A stretch of DNA of 64,000 nt from Lysobacteraceae bacterium 2PB (GTDB taxonomy: Bacteria > Pseudomonadota > Gammaproteobacteria > Xanthomonadales > Xanthomonadaceae). The stretch is from positions 62,001 to 126,000 of the forward strand of contig SCMT01000002.1 of the NCBI GenBank assembly GCA_005502915.1. Direction: 5' to 3'. Under the pieces are notes generated by a model, which ran no database searches, was not told the origin of the DNA, and worked only from the letters and a program-made list of their open reading frames with translations. Position numbers and translations under genes: made by a program. Below are positions 1-9,860 of this stretch, piece after piece (position 1 is the stretch's first letter; every line of letters begins with the position of its first letter).

Positions 1-402
1 GGCGTCAGCGCGATCAGCCACATCGGCACCAGCTTCAGCCAGAACCCGCGCGACCTGCCGGGCTGGCAGACCGCGCTGGACGAAGGTCGGCTGCCGGTGT
101 TCCGCGGCATGTTCATGTCCGAGGACGACCAGCTGCGCGCCGATCTGATCCAGCGCCTGATGTGCCAGGGCGAGATCCCGGTGTCGGCGCTGGAACGTCG
201 CTACGGCATCGACTTCCGCGAGTATTTCGCGGATGCGCTGGTCCAGCTGGCGCCGCTGGCGAGCGACGGCCTGGTGCAGATCGGTGAAGACCGCATCGAA
301 GTGACCGCGCGAGGGCGCCTGCTGTTGCGCAACATCGCGATGTGCTTCGACCACTACCTCCAGCGTCCCGTCGAACGTCCGCGGTTTTCGCGGGCGATCT
401 GA
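1..402 (+). CDS. hemN: Oxygen-independent coproporphyrinogen III oxidase, C-terminal part (5' end outside window)
   Basis: Only the last 133 codons are present; the gene runs off the left edge, so the radical-SAM domain with its CxxxCxC cluster is not visible. The remaining part matches the HemN C-terminal domain: a segment reading VFRGMFMSEDDQLRADLI, then YGIDFREYF, then a winged-helix-like end with RGRLLLRNIAMCFDHYL and a terminal FSRAI. Members of the family convert coproporphyrinogen III to protoporphyrinogen IX without oxygen in the cytoplasm. Reading frame 1 is open from base 1 to the TGA at 400-402. The next gene starts 186 bases downstream on the same strand and is unrelated. The assignment rests on the C-terminal signature only. 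Confidence 0.9.
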   Translation, partial: GVSAISHIGTSFSQNPRDLPGWQTALDEGRLPVFRGMFMSEDDQLRADLIQRLMCQGEIPVSALERRYGIDFREYFADALVQLAPLASDGLVQIGEDRIEVTARGRLLLRNIAMCFDHYLQRPVERPRFSRAI

Positions 403-588
403 GGGATTCAAAGCAGGGACGTTCGCGTCGCATTCGGTCGCAGCGGGACGGCCGTGCCGGTGGCGTCACGCGCGTGGCGGTCATCACAAGTGATTGATCC
501 CGTATCGGAATCAGCTGCTTGCGGTCTGGGTGGCCTGCTTCTTGCTTGATCGGGAAGAACCCCGTCCGGCCCACGCGACCCCCCGACC

Positions 589-1779
589 ATGCCGCCCCCG
601 ATCGCCCACGACTTGCCCGACGCGGCGGCGGCCGGGCGCCCCGACGGTTGCGAGCACGTCCCGATCGACGCGCAGCTGGACATCGAGCGCGAGGTCGCGG
701 TCGACAAGATCCGCATGCTCCATCGCGAGGCCAGCCACAGCCTGGGCGGCTCGCTGCTGGCCGGCGTGCTCTGGGTCTGCGCGGTCTGGGGTACTGCGTC
801 GCACGTGCTGCTCGTGGCCTGGCTGGCGATCTTCGCGCTGGCGATGATGGCCCGCCTGGCGCTGGTCCTGCGCTACCGCCGCCGTACCGCCGATCCGGAC
901 GCCATGACGATCTGGTTCCGCGGCTACGCGCTGACCGTGCTCGTTTCCTCGCTGATGTGGGGGTTCGGCGCCCCGTTGCTCATGCGCGATGCGCCGTTGC
1001 TGCAGGTCCTGGTGACCTTCGCCTTCCTCATCGGGCTTGCCGGTGCCTCGCTGGTGGCCTATGGCCTGTTTCCCCGGTTCACGCTGCTGGTGATCGGCCT
1101 GCTGCTGCTGCCGGTGGAACTGCTGCTGTTCTTCTCCGGCGACACCGTCGCGCGCTGGGCATGCCTGGCCGGCGTGCTGTTCGCGCTCAGTACTTCGCGT
1201 GGCGTTTACGCGTACGGCGCGCGCATGGACGAGAGCGTGCGCCAGACCCATCGACTGCGCGAAGCCAACCGCATCGCACAGTGGCATGCCGAAACCGACG
1301 TGCTGACCGGCCTCAACAACCGCCGCGCCTTCACCGCCGCCGCGCGCGCGCTGATGCAGCTCGCCGCACGCGAAGACAGTCGCGTCGCGATCCTGGTCAT
1401 CGACCTGGACCACTTCAAGGACATCAACGACGGCCACGGTCATTCGGTCGGCGACGCCATGCTCGCCCATGTCGCCGATCTGATGCGCGCCGCGCTGCGC
1501 CGCTCCGACATCTGCGGTCGCCTCGGCGGCGACGAATTCGCGGTGCTGCTGCCGAACGCCACGTCCGACGCCGCGCACGCGGTCGCGGAGAAGATCCGTG
1601 CGCTCGCGATGCAGACCACCGTGCCGCTGGACGGCCTGGAGGTGTCGGTCTGCCTGAGCATCGGCATCGCCTGCGGCACGGGCGAAGGTTTCGACGCGCT
1701 GCTGGCGCGCGCCGACCATGCCATGTACGAGGCCAAGCGCATGGGCCCGAACCGGATCGTCGCCGCCGCCGCGACGTGA
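589..1779 (+). CDS. Membrane-bound diguanylate cyclase (GGDEF)
   Basis: Protein of 396 residues that should make cyclic di-GMP from two GTP. Residues about 50-210 contain around six hydrophobic helices in paired blocks, so the sensory part is an integral membrane domain. A short helical linker around 215-235 leads into the catalytic domain. The active-site loop GGDEF is intact at residues 313-317, and five residues before it lies RRSD (304-307), a good primary inhibitory site (RxxD) for product feedback. The substrate-binding stretch DLDHFKDIND is also present. No EAL domain follows. I chose the ATG at 589 because it precedes a short polar N terminus before the first helix. The signal sensed is unknown. 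Confidence 0.93.
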   Translation: MPPPIAHDLPDAAAAGRPDGCEHVPIDAQLDIEREVAVDKIRMLHREASHSLGGSLLAGVLWVCAVWGTASHVLLVAWLAIFALAMMARLALVLRYRRRTADPDAMTIWFRGYALTVLVSSLMWGFGAPLLMRDAPLLQVLVTFAFLIGLAGASLVAYGLFPRFTLLVIGLLLLPVELLLFFSGDTVARWACLAGVLFALSTSRGVYAYGARMDESVRQTHRLREANRIAQWHAETDVLTGLNNRRAFTAAARALMQLAAREDSRVAILVIDLDHFKDINDGHGHSVGDAMLAHVADLMRAALRRSDICGRLGGDEFAVLLPNATSDAAHAVAEKIRALAMQTTVPLDGLEVSVCLSIGIACGTGEGFDALLARADHAMYEAKRMGPNRIVAAAAT

Positions 1780-1834
1780 GACCATGCAGCGCCCGCATGT
1801 GCGGGCGTCGCGACGTTTCCGCGAGGCATCGAAC

Positions 1835-2251
1835 ATGGACCCATCCGCACTGCTCGCCTGGTATCCGCAACTGCGCACGCTGCACATCGCCTGCGTGCTG
1901 CTCAGCGGCGGCTTGTTCTTCGCGCGCGGCACCGGCGTGCTGGCCGGCGCGGCATGGCCGATGCGCAAAGCGGTGCGACTGACCAGCTACGCCATCGACA
2001 CCCTGCTGCTCGCCGCCGCGCTCGCGCTCGTCGCGATCCTGCCGATGGCGCTGTTCGCGAACGGCTGGCTGGTCACGAAGATCGCGCTGCTGCTCGTCTA
2101 CATCGCCCTCGGCACCTTCGCGCTCAAGCGCGCCCGCACGCAACGCAGCCGTGCGCTGTACTTCGTCGGCGCGGTTGCCGTCTTTCTGTTCATGATCTCT
2201 GTCGCCCGCACACATCATCCGCTGGGGGTGTTCGCGGGGTGGGAGGGGTAG
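1835..2251 (+). CDS. SirB2-family inner-membrane protein
   Basis: Protein of 138 residues with four hydrophobic segments and the pattern of the SirB2 family: an N-terminal YPQLRTLHIACVLLSGGLFF, a basic loop with RARTQRSR, and a C-terminal helix ending MISVARTHHPLGVF. SirB2 proteins are small, poorly characterised inner-membrane proteins named after a Salmonella invasion-regulator locus; their molecular role is not known. I chose the ATG at 1835 because the homologous part begins right there; an in-frame upstream extension would lie in the tail of the preceding GGDEF gene and looks like non-native sequence. The gene follows the diguanylate cyclase by 55 bases and may be cotranscribed with it. 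Confidence 0.8.
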   Translation: MDPSALLAWYPQLRTLHIACVLLSGGLFFARGTGVLAGAAWPMRKAVRLTSYAIDTLLLAAALALVAILPMALFANGWLVTKIALLLVYIALGTFALKRARTQRSRALYFVGAVAVFLFMISVARTHHPLGVFAGWEG

Positions 2252-2307
2252 GGATCGAAGGACGCCGCGCCGCGTCCTGATCGCCGACTTCCATTCCCGG
2301 GCGTACG

Positions 2308-5300
2308 TTGCCGTTGGTCGGTTTCGTGTCTGGAAATGAGATTGCGATCACGTATGATCGCGCCACTCAAAACCGGGACATGGGTGCGATGCTGGATCTT
2401 CAGGGGAAGACGAGGGCGCAGGTGCGCGAAGATGGCTTGGAGGTTCGGCAGTCGGCGGCGGTGAAGCGAGGGCGCTCAGCGGAACGCATCGGACGCCTCC
2501 ATGTCGCCCTGGGAGCGATGGCGCTGACCTTCCTGATCGGCCTGGGGCATCCCGCGAGCATTCCGCAGGCCTGGGCCCAGTCGTCACCCGTGCCGTTCGA
2601 TCTGATCGGCGACCAGCCGCAGGTGAGCTTGCTGGGCCAACTGCCCCCGCACGATCCCACCGTGGGCACGGTCGCCGGGTCCGGTGGCGTCACCGGCGGC
2701 GCGGCCACCTACGAGATTCCGATCATCGTTCCGCCCGGACGCCGCGGCATGCAGCCGGCGCTGTCGCTGGGCTACAGCAGCCGCTCGGGCAACGGCATCG
2801 CCGGCATGGGCTGGTCCCTGTCCGGTCTGTCGTCCCTGCATCGCTGCCCGATGACCCTGGCCCAGGATGGCCAGATCCGTGCCGTGCAACTGGATGCGCA
2901 GGACAAGCTCTGCCTCGACGGCCAGCGGCTGATCGCCACCAGCGGCACCTACGGGACAGCCGGGGCGACCTACGGCACCGAGCTCGAATCCTTCGTCCGC
3001 GTCACCCAGTTCGGTGGCGATCTCGGTTCGGCGTCGACCTACTTCAAGGTCGAGCGCAAGTCCGGCGAAATCGCCTGGTATGGCGGTACGTCCACTGCCG
3101 CCACCCCGGCCCGCGTGATTCCCGGTGGCGTCAGCGTCCCGCTGACCTGGATGGTGTCGGTGGTGCTCGATCGCGCCGACAACGCGATGCATTACGCCTA
3201 CACCAGCTACGGCGACGGCGAGACCCTGGTCAACGGTATCTGGTACACCGGCAACTCCAGTACCCTCGGCACGCGTCGCGTGTCGTTCACCTACGAGGAT
3301 CGTCCGGCCGGCGCAGGCAGCAACGACCGCTCCTCGTCCTATCTCGCCGGAGGCGTGACCCGGCAGACCAAGCGCCTCACCGCCGTCACCACCTTCGCCA
3401 ACGATGTGGCCGTGCGCAGCTGGGTGCTGAACTACGGCACCGGCGTCAGTGCCTCCACCGGGCGCAGCCTGCTGCAGTCGGTCAGCGACTGTGCGTACGA
3501 CGGTGCGAACTGGATCTGCAAATCGCCGACGACGTTCGCGTGGCAACAGGGCGCGCCGACGTATGCCTTCAACGCACCGGTGACGGGTCTGCCGCCTCTG
3601 GGCAACAACGAACAGGAGGAGGTTCGACCCGCAGGCGATTTCGATGGCGATGGTTCGCCCGAAATCCTGGTGTCTCGCAGCGGAAGTTCGGCAGGACATT
3701 ACATCGTCTCGGTCACGCCTGAGCGTCAGGTACGCTGGTCCATGCCGATTCCTGCCGAATTCGGAGGTTTCTACCTGAACGATCTGCAGGACTTCAACCA
3801 GGACGGTCGTATCGACCTGATCGGCCGCGATGCCAATTGGAACATCGTCGTCCGGCCATGGAGCGGGGATGTCAATGCGACCACGTTCGCGCTCGCATTC
3901 TCAACGGTGTGGAACACCGGTGTGCATGCGCCGCTCTCCGGGATGCCGGGGCTCAAGCACATCGGCGACATGGATGGCGATGGCCGCGCCGACATTGTGA
4001 TGACAGGGTCGCCCGGAAATGGCAACAGCAGCTGCGAACAGCGCGTGTGGATCTACCGGAATACGCCGAACCCGACTTCGCCCCTGTCCGCGCCGACGTT
4101 TCCGCTGCTCGCGGAGCACTGCCTGTCCGGTGCCGACTACAGCCCTTCGCAGCGGTCCGCGGAATCGGTCGATCGCATCATGGACTTCAATGGCGACGGT
4201 TTGATGGATCTGCTGATCCGCGCGCCTGTGACCAATTACGGCAACAGCGGCGGCATGGTCCACCGGCTCGCATTCGGTCGGCGCGGCCCGAGCGGCTACT
4301 TCCTGCAGAGCGTGTCCTACGGCAGCCTGTTCGTGTCCAGCGATCCACGGACCAGCGCCGAGAACAAGAATGGGCTGTTCGAGCTGTGGACGGATGTCAA
4401 CGGCGATGGGCTTGATGATTTCATCTACCTGCGCTCGGACGCAGGCGGAAAGTGGACGCTGCGCATGAATCGTGGCGGCATCATGGGGCCGCGCCACTTG
4501 TTCGCAAGCGACCTCGGTGTCGAGCAATGCATTACGAAGTACCGCGATGCAGCGAAGTGTGCTGACGTTTGGGTGCCTTGGAAGGCAGGCAAGATCAGCG
4601 TCGCCGACACCGATGCCGATGGGCGCATGGAAGTGCTGGTGCCGACGCGTTTCGCCGCGAATCTTTGCTTATTCGTCGGTCCCAATCCGGCGGCATGCCC
4701 CAATGGAGAAGGCAATAGCCCGGATTGCTGGCCTAAATACTACTGCCCGACGACCTTGGGGCAGGGGGGAGGGGTGCTGCTCGACATGAATGGGGACGGC
4801 ACTCCGGAAACGCTCGAGCAGCCCGACCGCATGCTGAATCTCTATTACGAAGGTCTTCCCGACCTGAGTCTGTATTTCATGACATCGCTGCAGTTCGTCG
4901 AAACATCCCCCGGCGTGATCGAACTGCGAACTCGGGACACCCAGATCATCGGCGGCGACAGCAGCCCCGAGATCGACCTGTATGGCGACGGGCATGCGGA
5001 TCGTCTGGTCCGGGGTGAAGGACCGACTCTCGACCGCACGGCGATCGGCATACCGGGCATGTATGCAAACGGTACCCCTGTTCCGGAAAGCATCTCCCCC
5101 CGTTCGCTGCCCGGTGGCATTCCGCTGTTCACGCGGCGCATGTTCGTCAACGAGAACATCGGCCCGGGCGGCCAGAAGAACCCCGACGGCATCACGCCGC
5201 AGACCCAGGACATGCTGGTTGTCGTCACCGATGGCTTCGGCCAGCAGGTGAAGTGGACCTATTCGCCGTTGTCCGGCGAGGCGGGCCGTCCCGCTGGCGT

Positions 5301-8300
5301 GACACCGCTGTACGCCGTGCCGACAGTGCCGGCGCAGCGGTACGTCGACGAACAGCACATCTACTTCACCTCGTCGATGCCCGTGGTCGCGGAGATGACG
5401 CGCAGCGATGGCGTCGGTGGCTTCCGCGCATGGCGCTATGCCTATCGCGAGGCCATGTACCACACCCAAGGCCGCGGCTTCCAGGGCTTCCGCACGATCA
5501 TCGAGGAGGATGTGCTGGCGGGTCTGCGTACCACGACGACCTTCCACCAGAAGTTCCCGCTGACCAGCCAGCCGGAGCGCGTGGTCGTCAATCCGATCTC
5601 CCGTGTCGGTGAGGAAGGCCAGATTTCCTACGAGAGCTATGTCTGGCGTTGCGATCGGAGCAATCGTAACAACGCGAATGCCTGCGTCCCCAATCATGGT
5701 GTCCCGACTACATACTTCGCGTTCCTCGATACGAAGACGACCCAGACCTTCGATGCCAATGCTGCGCTGACGAGCAACGACCCGGGGCAGCTCGGTGTCG
5801 TCACTGAAATCGCGGCCGCAGACACGACGTGCAGTGGTGCGTACAGTTCGACATCGGGATACGACGCATACGGCAATCTCGTCAATCGCGTGATCTACCG
5901 CCGGGATGGCGGCGTTGCGGGGGTCGACAGACACTTGTTCCGCCACTGCGTCAGTGAATCGAATGTCTACTCGCCTGATCCGTCCGGGTGGTGGCTGGAT
6001 CGATTGCAGCAGAAGCAGGTCACCACGCGCGTGCAATGGGATACGAGCATGCACGATCTGCCGGCGGGTACGGCCAATCCAACCAATACGATCACCACGA
6101 CCTATAGCTGGAATGAGGCAGGCCGCACGCTCGCCACCGAGACCGTGCAACCCGGCGTGAGCAACCAGCAACGCGTCACCGCCTACACCTACAACGCCCA
6201 GGGCCTGCCCACCGGCGTAGCGGTCAGCGCATCGGGTGACCCGCAGAGTCCGCGTTCCACCGGCACGGCCTACAGCGCCGACGGCTATTTCCCCGAGGTC
6301 GTGACCAATGCCCTCGGCCACAATGCTTCGACCCAGGTCCGCGCCCGCGACGGCCAGCCGACCCTGGTGACCGATGCCAACGGCCTGCGCACCCTGATCG
6401 ACTACGACGCCTTCGGCGTGGCCACGCGCAAGCGCTTCCGAGGCGTGACGGACGCCGTGTACGTGGCACCGGATCAGCATGTGGCGGTCACGCGCTGCAA
6501 CATGAGCTTCTGCTGGGTGCCGGTCGAGCAATACCAGGTGACGACGGTCCAGGATGGTGCGCCGACGCAGGTGACGCGACACGATGCCCAGGGGCGGTTG
6601 ATGCTGGAAGCGCAGTTGCAACAGGACGGCGTGTGGAGCCATGTGTTCCGTGAATACACGGCGATGGGACAGTTGCGTTACCAGAGTCAGCCTTTCCGTG
6701 GGGGCGACTCGATCCATCACGCCTATTTCGAGTACAACGACCCTCTTGGCCGGATGACCCAGAAGCGGGTACCGAAACAGGCCGAGGATGGCCGTGGCGA
6801 CATGGTCACCACCTACAGCTACAGCGGTCGCACCACGCAGATCAGCGTCACCGGCAGCAGTGGCAGCGGCACGGTCCTCAACCTGTCGCGCACCACCGAC
6901 AGCCTGGGTCGCTATGTCGAAACGGTCGACGCCAAATCAGGGCGCACGCGGTTCTGGTATGAATCGAACGGAAATGTCGCTGCCATCGAGGATGCCAAGG
7001 GCGTTATCACCCGGGCTGACTACAATGCCATCGGTCAGCGCATTTCCGTAGCTGATCCCAATCAGGGCGGCTGGGGGTTCGCGTACAACGCACTGGGCGA
7101 GGTGATCGCGCAGAGTGATGCCCGGGGCGTCGTGACCCAGATTACTTACGACAAGCTTGGTCGACCGGAATGGCGCACGGCGTCGATCGACGTGACTGGT
7201 GATGGCGTTGCCGATTCAGTGCAGGATCACTGGAATTATGATCCTGCAAACGCTAAAGGCGCACCCTCAAACAGTGCCCGAACCATCAATGGCGTCGTCG
7301 AGCGCTGGACAGGCCACGTCTATGACGCCCTGGCGCGCCCGGTGCAGACGGATGTGACCCAGGCGCTGGCTTCCGGCTCCGGCAGCTACAGGCTTCGAAC
7401 AAAGTACGACAGCTACTACGGTCGCCCCATCGGGCAGGAATTCCCGAACGGCGAGGCTGTGCAGGTGCTGTATGGCAACTACGGCCACGCACTGGCCGAG
7501 AAGGACCCGCAGAGCGGCATCGAGTACCGCCGCCTGAACAGTGTGAACGCGCGCAGCCAGCCGCTGCAGGAAACCTTCGGCAACGGCGTGGTACTCAACG
7601 CGCAGTACCAGCCCCAAACCGGCCAGCTCACCCAACTGCACTACACCAAGGGTGCGGCGAACGTACGCAAGCTCGGCTACGGATACGACGTGTTCGGCAA
7701 CGTCAGGCACCAGAGCCTCAACGATGGCGCCAGCCGCGAGGACTACGCCTACGACGAGCTGCAGCGCATGGTCAGCGCCATCCGCAGCGGCGCCGCCAGC
7801 GGCAGCATCAGCTATGGCTACGACAGCGTCGGCAACCTGACCAAAAAGACCGACTTCAGCGCCAACACCGCGAACGCCTACAGCTATACCGGCGGCAGCT
7901 GCGGCGGCGGCGCCAATGCGGTCAAGTCGGTCGCGCTCGCCGCTGGCGGCACGCGCACCTACTGCTACGATGCCAACGGCAGCCTGGTCAGTGACAATGC
8001 CGGCCTGGCCCTGCAGTACGACCACCAGGGCATGACGGTGAAGGCCACGCGTGGTGCGCAGACCGACCACTTCCGTTACGGCCCCGATGGTGCGCGCACG
8101 CGCAGCTGGGGCGCGGATGGCGCCCGCGTCTACCTGCCCGGCTACGAGCACCGCACCGACACCGGCGAGACCAAGGTCTACGTCGGCGACTACGCGGTGA
8201 TCAGCCGCACCGGCGCGACGCGCAAGGTCGAGTACCTGCTGAAGGACCGCCTCGGCAGCGTCGACGCGGTGACCGACAGCGCGGGCACCGTCACCGAGAC

Positions 8301-9459
8301 CCGTGGCTACGACGCCTTCGGCAAGCCACGCTCGGGCACCTGGAACGACCTCACCCCGCCAAAGCTGGGCAGCGTCGCGACCACGCCCAAGGGCTTCACC
8401 CAGCACGAGCACCTGAACCAGCTGGAGCTGATCCACATGAACGGCCGCGTGTTCGACTACGCGCTGGGCCGCTTCTTCAGCGTGGACCCGATCATCCAGT
8501 TCCCGCTGAACTCGCAGTCGTTGAATCCGTATTCGTACATCCTCAATAATCCGTTGAGTGGGACGGATCCGACGGGGTATTGCGGGGAGCCTGCGACTGG
8601 CACTCATATTGTGAAGTGCGAAGAGACCCTCACGGAAACGCATAAAAACGCGGCAGGTGAAGTAATCGGGTCGAAGACGCAAAGAGTCCCGAATGGAACG
8701 ATTGCTGCTTTGACTGGTGGGCAGCAGAAGGGCAATGCCGCGTCAGCTGGGCAAAGCGTGACCGGCTCAGAGGGACGGAAGTCTCAGAATGCGCCGGCTG
8801 CTGAAAAGGGTCGTAGCGAAGCTCGAGGAAATGATTCTTGGGGTTCACAGGCCCTTAGCTCTTTTATTGGAACGCTGTCTTCTGCTCCGAAAGAATATTG
8901 GCGGCAGGCGGAGGCATTGAATGGTAACCCTGACGCGATTGCTCATTACAACCTACAAGGTCCTCAAGATCGTCCGGGTCAGGAAGGATTCGCTAGTGGA
9001 TTCATGTTTGGTGTATGGCTTCATGATGAGATTGAAAAGGGAGGTCCGAATCTTTTTGGATCAGGAGCTGCTTCTGTTTTAACTGCGCTATTTGTCAAGA
9101 AGATCTCAGGGCTACGGACACCCTCGGAACCTGCTCCTCCATTGGTTTATCGTGGTGGTTCAGCTTCTGCCGACAATCTCACTCCGAGGCCGATTAAGGA
9201 CAAGGATGGTCTCTCTGCGTTCACTACTCCAGAGGCAGCGGCCCCTAACGGAGGGCGTGTTCAGGTTATTGATACAACGCTCTTTAGAACTCTTCGCGCC
9301 GTATTGGATAATAAGCCTCCTGGCCATGTAACAATTGTCCCTCTGAAGAGATCTTTGCTTCCAGAGTGGATGCGTAGCCGGGGAGGTGCTGTGCCGCATC
9401 CGCTTACTCAAGAGTTGCAAGGGGCGATTGTCGGTACTGAAAAGGTGAAGAAGCCATGA
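2308..9459 (+). CDS. Secreted SpvB/FG-GAP/YD-repeat (RHS-family) polymorphic toxin
   Basis: Very large protein (2383 residues if it starts at the TTG at 2308; the ATGs at 2380 or 2389 are credible alternatives). A hydrophobic segment near residues 68-90 followed by AWAQ looks like a signal peptide. Next comes an SpvB/TcB-type domain (about 125-200). About eight FG-GAP/VCBS calcium-binding motifs (GDFDGDGSPE, GDMDGDGRAD, MDFNGDGLMD and others) lie between about 445 and 905. Many YD repeats follow, then the RHS core ending NPLSGTDPTGY near residue 2090. The remaining roughly 290 residues are unrelated to the core and encoded by much more AT-rich DNA, typical of an exchangeable toxin tip. The last 105 residues begin VYRGG and contain GLSAFT; the activity is unknown, and an ADP-ribosyltransferase-like fold is only a guess. 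The stop overlaps the next gene by 4 bases (ATGA). No PAAR or VgrG domain is present. Confidence 0.88.
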   Translation: MPLVGFVSGNEIAITYDRATQNRDMGAMLDLQGKTRAQVREDGLEVRQSAAVKRGRSAERIGRLHVALGAMALTFLIGLGHPASIPQAWAQSSPVPFDLIGDQPQVSLLGQLPPHDPTVGTVAGSGGVTGGAATYEIPIIVPPGRRGMQPALSLGYSSRSGNGIAGMGWSLSGLSSLHRCPMTLAQDGQIRAVQLDAQDKLCLDGQRLIATSGTYGTAGATYGTELESFVRVTQFGGDLGSASTYFKVERKSGEIAWYGGTSTAATPARVIPGGVSVPLTWMVSVVLDRADNAMHYAYTSYGDGETLVNGIWYTGNSSTLGTRRVSFTYEDRPAGAGSNDRSSSYLAGGVTRQTKRLTAVTTFANDVAVRSWVLNYGTGVSASTGRSLLQSVSDCAYDGANWICKSPTTFAWQQGAPTYAFNAPVTGLPPLGNNEQEEVRPAGDFDGDGSPEILVSRSGSSAGHYIVSVTPERQVRWSMPIPAEFGGFYLNDLQDFNQDGRIDLIGRDANWNIVVRPWSGDVNATTFALAFSTVWNTGVHAPLSGMPGLKHIGDMDGDGRADIVMTGSPGNGNSSCEQRVWIYRNTPNPTSPLSAPTFPLLAEHCLSGADYSPSQRSAESVDRIMDFNGDGLMDLLIRAPVTNYGNSGGMVHRLAFGRRGPSGYFLQSVSYGSLFVSSDPRTSAENKNGLFELWTDVNGDGLDDFIYLRSDAGGKWTLRMNRGGIMGPRHLFASDLGVEQCITKYRDAAKCADVWVPWKAGKISVADTDADGRMEVLVPTRFAANLCLFVGPNPAACPNGEGNSPDCWPKYYCPTTLGQGGGVLLDMNGDGTPETLEQPDRMLNLYYEGLPDLSLYFMTSLQFVETSPGVIELRTRDTQIIGGDSSPEIDLYGDGHADRLVRGEGPTLDRTAIGIPGMYANGTPVPESISPRSLPGGIPLFTRRMFVNENIGPGGQKNPDGITPQTQDMLVVVTDGFGQQVKWTYSPLSGEAGRPAGVTPLYAVPTVPAQRYVDEQHIYFTSSMPVVAEMTRSDGVGGFRAWRYAYREAMYHTQGRGFQGFRTIIEEDVLAGLRTTTTFHQKFPLTSQPERVVVNPISRVGEEGQISYESYVWRCDRSNRNNANACVPNHGVPTTYFAFLDTKTTQTFDANAALTSNDPGQLGVVTEIAAADTTCSGAYSSTSGYDAYGNLVNRVIYRRDGGVAGVDRHLFRHCVSESNVYSPDPSGWWLDRLQQKQVTTRVQWDTSMHDLPAGTANPTNTITTTYSWNEAGRTLATETVQPGVSNQQRVTAYTYNAQGLPTGVAVSASGDPQSPRSTGTAYSADGYFPEVVTNALGHNASTQVRARDGQPTLVTDANGLRTLIDYDAFGVATRKRFRGVTDAVYVAPDQHVAVTRCNMSFCWVPVEQYQVTTVQDGAPTQVTRHDAQGRLMLEAQLQQDGVWSHVFREYTAMGQLRYQSQPFRGGDSIHHAYFEYNDPLGRMTQKRVPKQAEDGRGDMVTTYSYSGRTTQISVTGSSGSGTVLNLSRTTDSLGRYVETVDAKSGRTRFWYESNGNVAAIEDAKGVITRADYNAIGQRISVADPNQGGWGFAYNALGEVIAQSDARGVVTQITYDKLGRPEWRTASIDVTGDGVADSVQDHWNYDPANAKGAPSNSARTINGVVERWTGHVYDALARPVQTDVTQALASGSGSYRLRTKYDSYYGRPIGQEFPNGEAVQVLYGNYGHALAEKDPQSGIEYRRLNSVNARSQPLQETFGNGVVLNAQYQPQTGQLTQLHYTKGAANVRKLGYGYDVFGNVRHQSLNDGASREDYAYDELQRMVSAIRSGAASGSISYGYDSVGNLTKKTDFSANTANAYSYTGGSCGGGANAVKSVALAAGGTRTYCYDANGSLVSDNAGLALQYDHQGMTVKATRGAQTDHFRYGPDGARTRSWGADGARVYLPGYEHRTDTGETKVYVGDYAVISRTGATRKVEYLLKDRLGSVDAVTDSAGTVTETRGYDAFGKPRSGTWNDLTPPKLGSVATTPKGFTQHEHLNQLELIHMNGRVFDYALGRFFSVDPIIQFPLNSQSLNPYSYILNNPLSGTDPTGYCGEPATGTHIVKCEETLTETHKNAAGEVIGSKTQRVPNGTIAALTGGQQKGNAASAGQSVTGSEGRKSQNAPAAEKGRSEARGNDSWGSQALSSFIGTLSSAPKEYWRQAEALNGNPDAIAHYNLQGPQDRPGQEGFASGFMFGVWLHDEIEKGGPNLFGSGAASVLTALFVKKISGLRTPSEPAPPLVYRGGSASADNLTPRPIKDKDGLSAFTTPEAAAPNGGRVQVIDTTLFRTLRAVLDNKPPGHVTIVPLKRSLLPEWMRSRGGAVPHPLTQELQGAIVGTEKVKKP

Positions 9460-9860
9460 CACTTTCCTCTGTTCCACTTCGAAAATTTATCGAAAACGAG
9501 CTTGATTCTCTTCGGTCGGATATCAAGGATGTTTTCCCCGCTGCGCTGGTAAAAGTGGGCAGTGTTGAAAATAATTTTTTTCCGTTCCGCTACTATCTTT
9601 CTGTTGCGGATTCCGTGGGGGAAGAGTTTTTAGTGTTAACTGTTGATTGCAAAAGAAATATGGAATACATAGATATTGATTCCGAGTTGATATTCTCTAG
9701 TGGTGAGATACTACGGAGCGGGCCTTGTCTTGTAGGGCTGGTGCCTGACGATGGTCGGATTGCTGAATGGATGTCTAGTTTTTCTTCGTTTGCTATTGTT
9801 TCAAGATCAGACATCATCGAGAAATTACGAGAAGGGGAAGACCGGGGCACCCACAAATAA
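9456..9860 (+). CDS. Putative immunity protein to the RHS toxin tip
   Basis: Protein of 134 residues without a recognisable family, signal peptide or membrane segment; probably cytoplasmic. It starts inside the stop codon of the RHS gene (ATGA overlap) and shares the low GC content of the toxin tip, both typical of immunity genes that travel with a toxin C terminus. Its final codons are unusual: the last seven residues (EDRGTHK) and the stop are supplied by a copy of the palindromic repeat that fills the next 600 bases. The original stop may therefore have been lost when a repeat inserted. The immunity role is inferred from position only. Confidence 0.7.
   Translation: MTLSSVPLRKFIENELDSLRSDIKDVFPAALVKVGSVENNFFPFRYYLSVADSVGEEFLVLTVDCKRNMEYIDIDSELIFSSGEILRSGPCLVGLVPDDGRIAEWMSSFSSFAIVSRSDIIEKLREGEDRGTHK

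Noticed and set aside
487-515. FNR-type site upstream of the diguanylate cyclase (TTGATCCCGTATCGG)
   Set aside because: Spacing and right half do not match TTGAT-N4-ATCAA; only one half site is good.
4669-6720. Long minus-strand frame within the RHS gene
   Set aside because: Lies opposite FG-GAP and YD repeats that are clearly coding on the plus strand; composition typical of an antisense shadow.
9145-9459. Definite ADP-ribosyltransferase assignment of the RHS toxin tip
   Set aside because: VYRGG and GLSAFT are suggestive of an R-S-E type fold, but no convincing catalytic glutamate context can be identified by eye.
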